This document shows, in pieces, positions 42,881 to 46,030 of a DNA stretch of 46,030 nt. The notes under the pieces were generated by a model that made no database searches, was not told the DNA's origin, and was given only the letters and a program-made list of their open reading frames with translations. This stretch comes from Marinifilum sp. N1E240 (GTDB taxonomy: Bacteria; Bacteroidota; Bacteroidia; Bacteroidales; Marinifilaceae): the NCBI RefSeq assembly GCF_009295825.1, contig NZ_WHKF01000015.1:1-46030 (forward strand), given 5' to 3'. A program made the translations under genes and the position numbers. How positions within the stretch are numbered: the stretch's first letter is position 1; each line of letters starts with the position of its first letter.

Positions 42881-43026
42881 CACCCATTAGTCTACCAACA
42901 GTTTGTTCAGGTTCCCTAAAAGGGAAACACTCAACTTTAAACCCAGAGTCTCTTGCATCAAGCTTTACAATTCCAATCTTCCCCTTTTAGGGGAAGTGCC
43001 GACAGGCAAAAGGGTGAAAAAGAAAA
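42881..43026. repeat. Accessory repeat, unit 1 (B part plus core)
   Basis: B part 42881-42960 matches 43915-43995 with few changes (cacccattagtctaccaaca versus cacccgttagtctaccaaca). It ends with a core, gccgacaggcaaaagggtga, that is repeated at about 43688 and 44039. It contains small hairpins: ttccct/agggaa (about 42912), cttcccc/ggggaag (42978-42996) and tgcc/ggca (42997-43008). Confidence 0.85.
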
Positions 43027-43218
43027 AATGTGAACAATCACACCCCTCTCCCTGTCGGGATCTCCCCTAACAGGAGAGAAATTTCAAATCGAGTTCTATC
43101 TTTAATTTTAGAACTTTTCTCTTTTAGGGAAATACTCAACTTGAAAATTAAAGAATTGATTAATCGTTGATAAAAATCTTGAAATAATATTTCTAATTTT
43201 ATTGGAAATAGGTTCTGT
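43027..43218. other. Leader region of the DUF559 gene with degenerate repeat piece
   Basis: Holds a further small inverted sequence (ctctcc near 43056 with ggagag near 43072) and, at about 43113-43150, a degenerate piece of the B part (cttttagggaaatactcaac). No clear -7 box was found before ATG 43219. Confidence 0.5.
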
Positions 43219-43620
43219 ATGAAATACTCAGAGATAAAAGAATTTAAACAAAAACTTAGAAAGGAAGCTACTCCTTCGGAACAATTGCTTTGGCAACAAA
43301 TTAGAAGACGTCAATTAAAAGGACGAAAATTTCTACGACAACATGCAATAGTTTATGATTCGAATGAAGAAGAGCATTTTTTCTTTATCCCTGATTTTTA
43401 TTGTAAAGATGAACAACTTGTCATTGAATTAGATGGAAAAATTCATGATTTTCAGAAAGCAAAAGACAAAAATCGAGAAGAAATTTTAAAAAGTATGGAT
43501 ATCACTGTCCTTAGAATTAAAAACGAAGAACTAATTGACATTCAAAAAGTACTTACTAAAATTATAAGTCATTTTAAAAGCAATGACAATGATCCTGTTT
43601 TCAAAAGGAAAATGAGATAA
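43219..43620 (+). CDS. DUF559 / Vsr-like endonuclease-fold protein
   Basis: A 133-aa protein of the DUF559 family (restriction-endonuclease fold related to very-short-patch repair nuclease). Marks: ATPSEQLLWQQIRRRQLKGRKFLRQHAI at the N-terminus, then FFIPDFYCKDEQLVIELDGKIHD, where D-x(n)-E-L-D-G forms the acidic catalytic cluster, and VLRIKNEELI. Length is normal. Its DNA target is unknown. The gene lies inside a family of repeated noncoding units, with the core sequence of the units on both sides (42990-43026 and 43681-43715), which suggests movement or co-amplification together. Function as a mobile or homing-type nuclease is inference. Confidence 0.85.
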   Translation: MKYSEIKEFKQKLRKEATPSEQLLWQQIRRRQLKGRKFLRQHAIVYDSNEEEHFFFIPDFYCKDEQLVIELDGKIHDFQKAKDKNREEILKSMDITVLRIKNEELIDIQKVLTKIISHFKSNDNDPVFKRKMR

Positions 43621-43666
43621 TTAAAACTCATATCGGCTAAGCTTGATTCATCTTTATCCATTTTGA

Positions 43667-43887
43667 TTTTTCCCTCCCAGGGAAAATGCCGACAGGCAAA
43701 AGGGTGAAAAAGAAAATATAAACCCACTTTTAAGCTTCATTAACTTTTGTTTAAAGCATTTAGCACAATTACCACCTACATTTGTAACATACAAAACAGA
43801 GATGTTTTTTCATAGATTAGATTTAGGTTAGTAATTAGTGGTTAGAAGAAAATCCCGGACTTAACGAAGTTCGGGATTTTTCTTTGG
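43667..43887 (+). repeat. Accessory repeat, unit 2 (core plus A part)
   Basis: 221 bp nearly identical to 44018-44237 (offset 351 bp). It begins ttttccctcccaggg, contains the gccgacaggc core, a -7 box, a nine-codon frame and a terminator hairpin. Only a few substitutions distinguish it from unit 3, so the duplication is recent. Confidence 0.9.
43777..43883 (+). ncRNA. Candidate small RNA / orphan leader, copy 1
   Basis: A -7 box TACATTTG (43777-43784) is followed at 43802-43831 by a nine-codon frame M-F-F-H-R-L-D-L-G and then a terminator (13-bp stem 43850-43879, one G-U pair, T5 tail). The predicted transcript is about 90 nt. The promoter, mini-ORF and terminator layout is that of an attenuator leader, but no structural gene follows on this strand, so it may be an independent small RNA. 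A TTG at the usual -33 distance is not clear. Confidence 0.45.
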
Positions 43888-43914
43888 TGTAGATTTGCAT
43901 GTTTTCCGAAAATT

Positions 43915-44237
43915 CACCCGTTAGTCTACCAACAGTTTGTTCCGTTTCTCTAAAAGGGAAACACTCAACTTTAAAACCAGAGTCTCTTACATCAAGATTT
44001 GTACTTTGCAATTACAATTTTTCCCTCCCAGGGAAAATGCCGACAGGCAAAAGGGTGAAAAAGAAAATACAAACCCACTTTTAAGCTTCATTAACTTTTG
44101 TTTTAACCATTTAGCACAATTACCACCTACATTTGTAACATACAAAACAGAGATGTTTTTTCATAGATTAGATTTAGGTTAGTAAATAGTGGTTAGAAGA
44201 AAATCCCGGACTCAGCAGGTTCGGGATTTTTCTTTGG
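43915..44237 (+). repeat. Accessory repeat, unit 3 (complete B plus A)
   Basis: The only uninterrupted unit: B part 43915-44017 (like 42881-42975) directly followed by the core and A part 44018-44237 (like 43667-43887). Total about 323 bp. It shows what units 1 and 2 would look like without the DUF559 segment between them. Confidence 0.88.
44128..44234 (+). ncRNA. Candidate small RNA / orphan leader, copy 2
   Basis: Same module as 43777-43883: -7 box TACATTTG (44128-44135), frame M-F-F-H-R-L-D-L-G at 44153-44182, terminator hairpin 44201-44229 with T tail. The hairpin loop differs (ctcagcag in place of cttaacga) while the stem base stays paired, which supports selection for the structure. 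Confidence 0.45.
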
Positions 44238-44272
44238 AAATAGTTAGACTGCTTGCGGCAGTTGGTAACATT

Positions 44273-44369
44273 AAAACAAAGCCTTAAAAGCTAGCCAAGA
44301 GACAAACTTTTAAGGCTCTAATCATTTATTCATCTTATTTTATGTGGATGCGCAACGGTTACTTTTGTT
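44273..44369 (-). repeat. 97-bp 3'-cassette repeat, copy 1
   Basis: About 90 percent identical to 45173-45269. On the minus strand it follows the lipoprotein gene stop (14 bp) and runs from AACAAAAGTAACCGTTGCGC through ATCCACATAAAAT to a hairpin with 11-bp arms (agccttaaaag 44280-44290, cttttaaggct 44307-44317). GCCTAAC directly precedes it on the minus strand. Confidence 0.88.
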
Positions 44370-44383
44370 AGGCACTGCTTATT

Positions 44384-44908
44384 TTATTCAATGACTAATT
44401 TCCTCTCTACATATTCTCCTTCTAATGGTTGAATCTGTCTAAGTCCAAAAACCGAAAAATTATCAGAATTTAAGTGTTGTGTCCAATTTTGATCAATATC
44501 ATCTATTCTAATTGAAGCAATGGAGTGTTTCAACAGATTCTGCATATCAATATTATTATCAATATATAAAGTTGCAATACTGAATTCATTTATTTGATAT
44601 TTTTTAGCAATTTCAAATCCAATTTTGTTTTTATAGAATCGAGCTTCAGCAATTGACTCCTTTTTACAGATAGCCAAGCAAAAACAGCTTACCGAATCCA
44701 TTAATATCATGGAATCCTTAGTAAATGTCTTAATTAAAATTTCCGCACTAAATACAGAATCACCATTAACCTCATTAATGAATTCTTTTTCAAGAATCTC
44801 ATAATCAAAAGCTGAATAATGAGATAAGTCTGAATCACATTTAATTATCTCTGTTTTATGCCCGCATGATGTAAAAACTAAAAACAATAATATTAATCTA
44901 TACTTCAT
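44384..44908 (-). CDS. Small lipoprotein of unknown function
   Basis: A 174-aa protein with signal peptide and lipobox (LILLFLVFTSC, Cys15). The mature part starts G-H-K-T-E, without the acidic surface-export signal, so a periplasm-facing location is likely. It contains a C-F-C pair (SVSCFCLAICKKES) and is rich in Ile and Asp; no family recognised. It is a single gene with about 260 bp upstream and a 97-bp repeat directly downstream. The same repeat follows the next gene on this strand. Confidence 0.7.
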   Translation of the reverse strand: MKYRLILLFLVFTSCGHKTEIIKCDSDLSHYSAFDYEILEKEFINEVNGDSVFSAEILIKTFTKDSMILMDSVSCFCLAICKKESIAEARFYKNKIGFEIAKKYQINEFSIATLYIDNNIDMQNLLKHSIASIRIDDIDQNWTQHLNSDNFSVFGLRQIQPLEGEYVERKLVIE

Positions 44909-45172
44909 TATTCAAATTGGGTTTAAGTGTTCGTAAAGGCACATCCTTTACACAAGTTAAAGATTAGACTTTACACTAAATTAGTCTCTACCCTTGTTGA
45001 TGATTCTTTTGATCTTAATTTATTTTCATTAAAGTATCCTAAAAATACATTTCTGTAATAGACCTTCCAAATTCCATTGCCTTTCTATTCAAATTCAAGG
45101 TGCTTTCCCTCTAAAAGCAACAGATCCATTTTAAAATCTCAATAATTTTACTTTTTCAAGAACTGAAAGCAA
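44909..45172. other. Intergenic region upstream of the small lipoprotein
   Basis: No coding frame or perfect -7 box. A fragment near 45108 (tttccctctaaaagcaac) resembles part of the B repeat. Otherwise nothing recognised. Confidence 0.4.
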
Positions 45173-45269
45173 AAAACAAAGCCTTAAAAGCTTGCCAAGA
45201 GACAACCTTTTAAGGCTTTTATAATGTATTCATCTAATTTTATGTGGATGCGCAACGGTTACTTTTGTT
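45173..45269 (-). repeat. 97-bp 3'-cassette repeat, copy 2
   Basis: Matches 44273-44369. Hairpin arms are 13 bp and perfect here (aaagccttaaaag 45178-45190, cttttaaggcttt 45207-45219), with the loop ccaagagaca conserved between copies. It lies 15 bp past the stop of the HEPN-like gene. Confidence 0.88.
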
Positions 45270-45284
45270 GTGGGTAGTTGAATT

Positions 45285-45869
45285 TTAGACCCTTTTCATA
45301 CCAAATGACATTTTTTCCTCTTTAAGAAATATTCTCAGAATGTCCTGTATAGCTTTATAAAAAGCATCCATTGCTTTAAAATCAAATTCATAGCAATACC
45401 CCTCTTCTCCAAATTCATGTATGTATCTCCAATTTTCGAATGATTCGCTATGAATTTCTAATAAGTTTTTTATTTCGTCAACATTTGTCTCTTGCGAATG
45501 GTCTGAATTATCTTCTCCTACACGAATTATTATTTTATAAGCAGGTAAAGACTCTACTGCTTCATTTTCCTTTTTATGTAGTTTATATGCCTCTTCAATT
45601 TTTAGTCTCGTTTCCGTCGAGAGTGATTTATATAAATCATACAACTTATGTCCCCAAGGCTTTTTCTTTAGATCATAAAAGATTGTGGCTTTTAGAAGTA
45701 GTTCAGTAGCAAAACTGAAATTCACGACACCAGGAGGGATCCAGATATATCCTCTGTCACTCTTATCTTCATGTGAATGATTTGCTATTGATAATCCTGA
45801 TTGGTAGAATCCATCTGCTATTTCTATAGCAAATTGATAATTTGAATCCTTATTTTTCTTTTTTGCCAT
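45285..45869 (-). CDS. HEPN-like helical protein
   Basis: A 194-aa cytoplasmic protein beginning MAKKKNKDSNYQFAIEIADG. The central helix FSFATELLLKATIFYDLKKK followed by WGHKLYDLYKSLS matches the HEPN-type pattern (E-x-L-x-K-A ... H-x-L-x-x-L) seen in many small bacterial HEPN proteins linked to RNA cleavage or defence. A clear R-x4-6-H ribonuclease motif is not seen; W-R-Y-I-H-E at about 147-152 is the nearest candidate. No antitoxin or nucleotidyltransferase partner lies beside it in the window. Function in defence or conflict is inference. Followed by the 97-bp repeat. Confidence 0.65.
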   Translation of the reverse strand: MAKKKNKDSNYQFAIEIADGFYQSGLSIANHSHEDKSDRGYIWIPPGVVNFSFATELLLKATIFYDLKKKPWGHKLYDLYKSLSTETRLKIEEAYKLHKKENEAVESLPAYKIIIRVGEDNSDHSQETNVDEIKNLLEIHSESFENWRYIHEFGEEGYCYEFDFKAMDAFYKAIQDILRIFLKEEKMSFGMKRV

Positions 45870-46030
45870 TATAACAGCTTTATCGTTTATTTCAATTACC
45901 CAGAACGGCAGTTTGTCTAAAAACTGATTAAACTGCTCAATTAAGCTTTAAATATAGCAGTTTTAAGGATACATAAAAATTGAAAATCCTTTTAATTTGA
46001 AATAGAATTGAGGTTCTTATTTGAGCCAAA
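45870..46030. other. Region upstream of the HEPN-like gene to window end
   Basis: About 160 bp, AT-rich. No further copy of the 97-bp repeat and no coding frame is visible before the window ends. Confidence 0.4.

Noticed and set aside
43937-44182. 81-codon plus-strand frame across repeat unit 3
   Set aside because: It is composed of the noncoding repeat and merges with the nine-codon leader frame; the equivalent frame is interrupted in the sister copy.
44273-45269. Classical integron attC sites
   Set aside because: Only one of two copies has a GCCTAAC end, the matching GTTRRRY end is not evident and no integrase gene is in the window. Kept only as a cassette-like finding.

Overview
The window is chromosomal DNA from a Bacteroidota bacterium, most likely a marine member of Marinilabiliales/Marinifilaceae (taxonomy is inference). 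The DNA is AT-rich. Promoters fit the Bacteroidota pattern (TTG/TTTG, 17-20 nt, TAnnTTTG). Genes lack strong Shine-Dalgarno sequences. The content is typical of the phylum: a type IX secretion (T9SS) type-B substrate with a PorP/SprF partner, TonB-plug proteins, an acidic surface-lipoprotein signal and a DUF5723 barrel. No rRNA, CRISPR array, intact insertion sequence or prophage is visible.

Region 1 (1-9062, nearly all minus strand) is accessory. In transcription order it holds a broken tail-collar copy, an intact tail-collar protein, a SAM methyltransferase with an arginine-methyltransferase-like double-E loop, two more tail-collar proteins, a cytosolic periplasmic-binding-protein-like protein, a formyltransferase with a preserved Asn/His/Asp triad, and the start of a giant secreted Calx-beta repeat protein that leaves the window on the left. 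No phage head, tail-tube or lysis genes accompany the collar genes. I read it as a cell-surface fibre/adhesin locus with its own modifying enzymes, and the best candidate here for an undescribed system.

Region 2 (9085-24904) is mostly housekeeping in short operons separated by clear terminators: a TonB C-terminal protein divergent from a plug-only protein, a conserved unknown gene, a CPBP protease, a tRNA-dihydrouridine synthase, two tandem secreted paralogues, rbfA with a LolC/E-type permease, a YqaA-type membrane protein, trpS, an alpha/beta hydrolase with butyrate kinase, hemN, a duplicated Spy-like protein, and a dCMP deaminase with a C-terminal processing protease. Several start codons can be fixed because the longer reading frame would begin inside or upstream of the -7 box.

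Region 3 (25282-42865) is envelope and metabolism: a 12-repeat T9SS type-B protein with a PorP/SprF-OmpA fusion, a small secreted protein, tRNA-Leu(CAA), an AbgT-type transporter, a dihydroorotate-dehydrogenase-like protein, an ALDH7-type dehydrogenase, and three envelope genes (anchored 916-aa protein, surface lipoprotein, DUF5723 barrel).

Region 4 (42881-46030) is repeat-rich and accessory. A DUF559 nuclease gene is embedded in a tandem family of noncoding units. Two of these units carry a compact promoter, mini-ORF and terminator module. Next come two minus-strand single-gene blocks (a lipoprotein and a HEPN-like protein), each followed by the same 97-bp repeat, giving a cassette-like layout.
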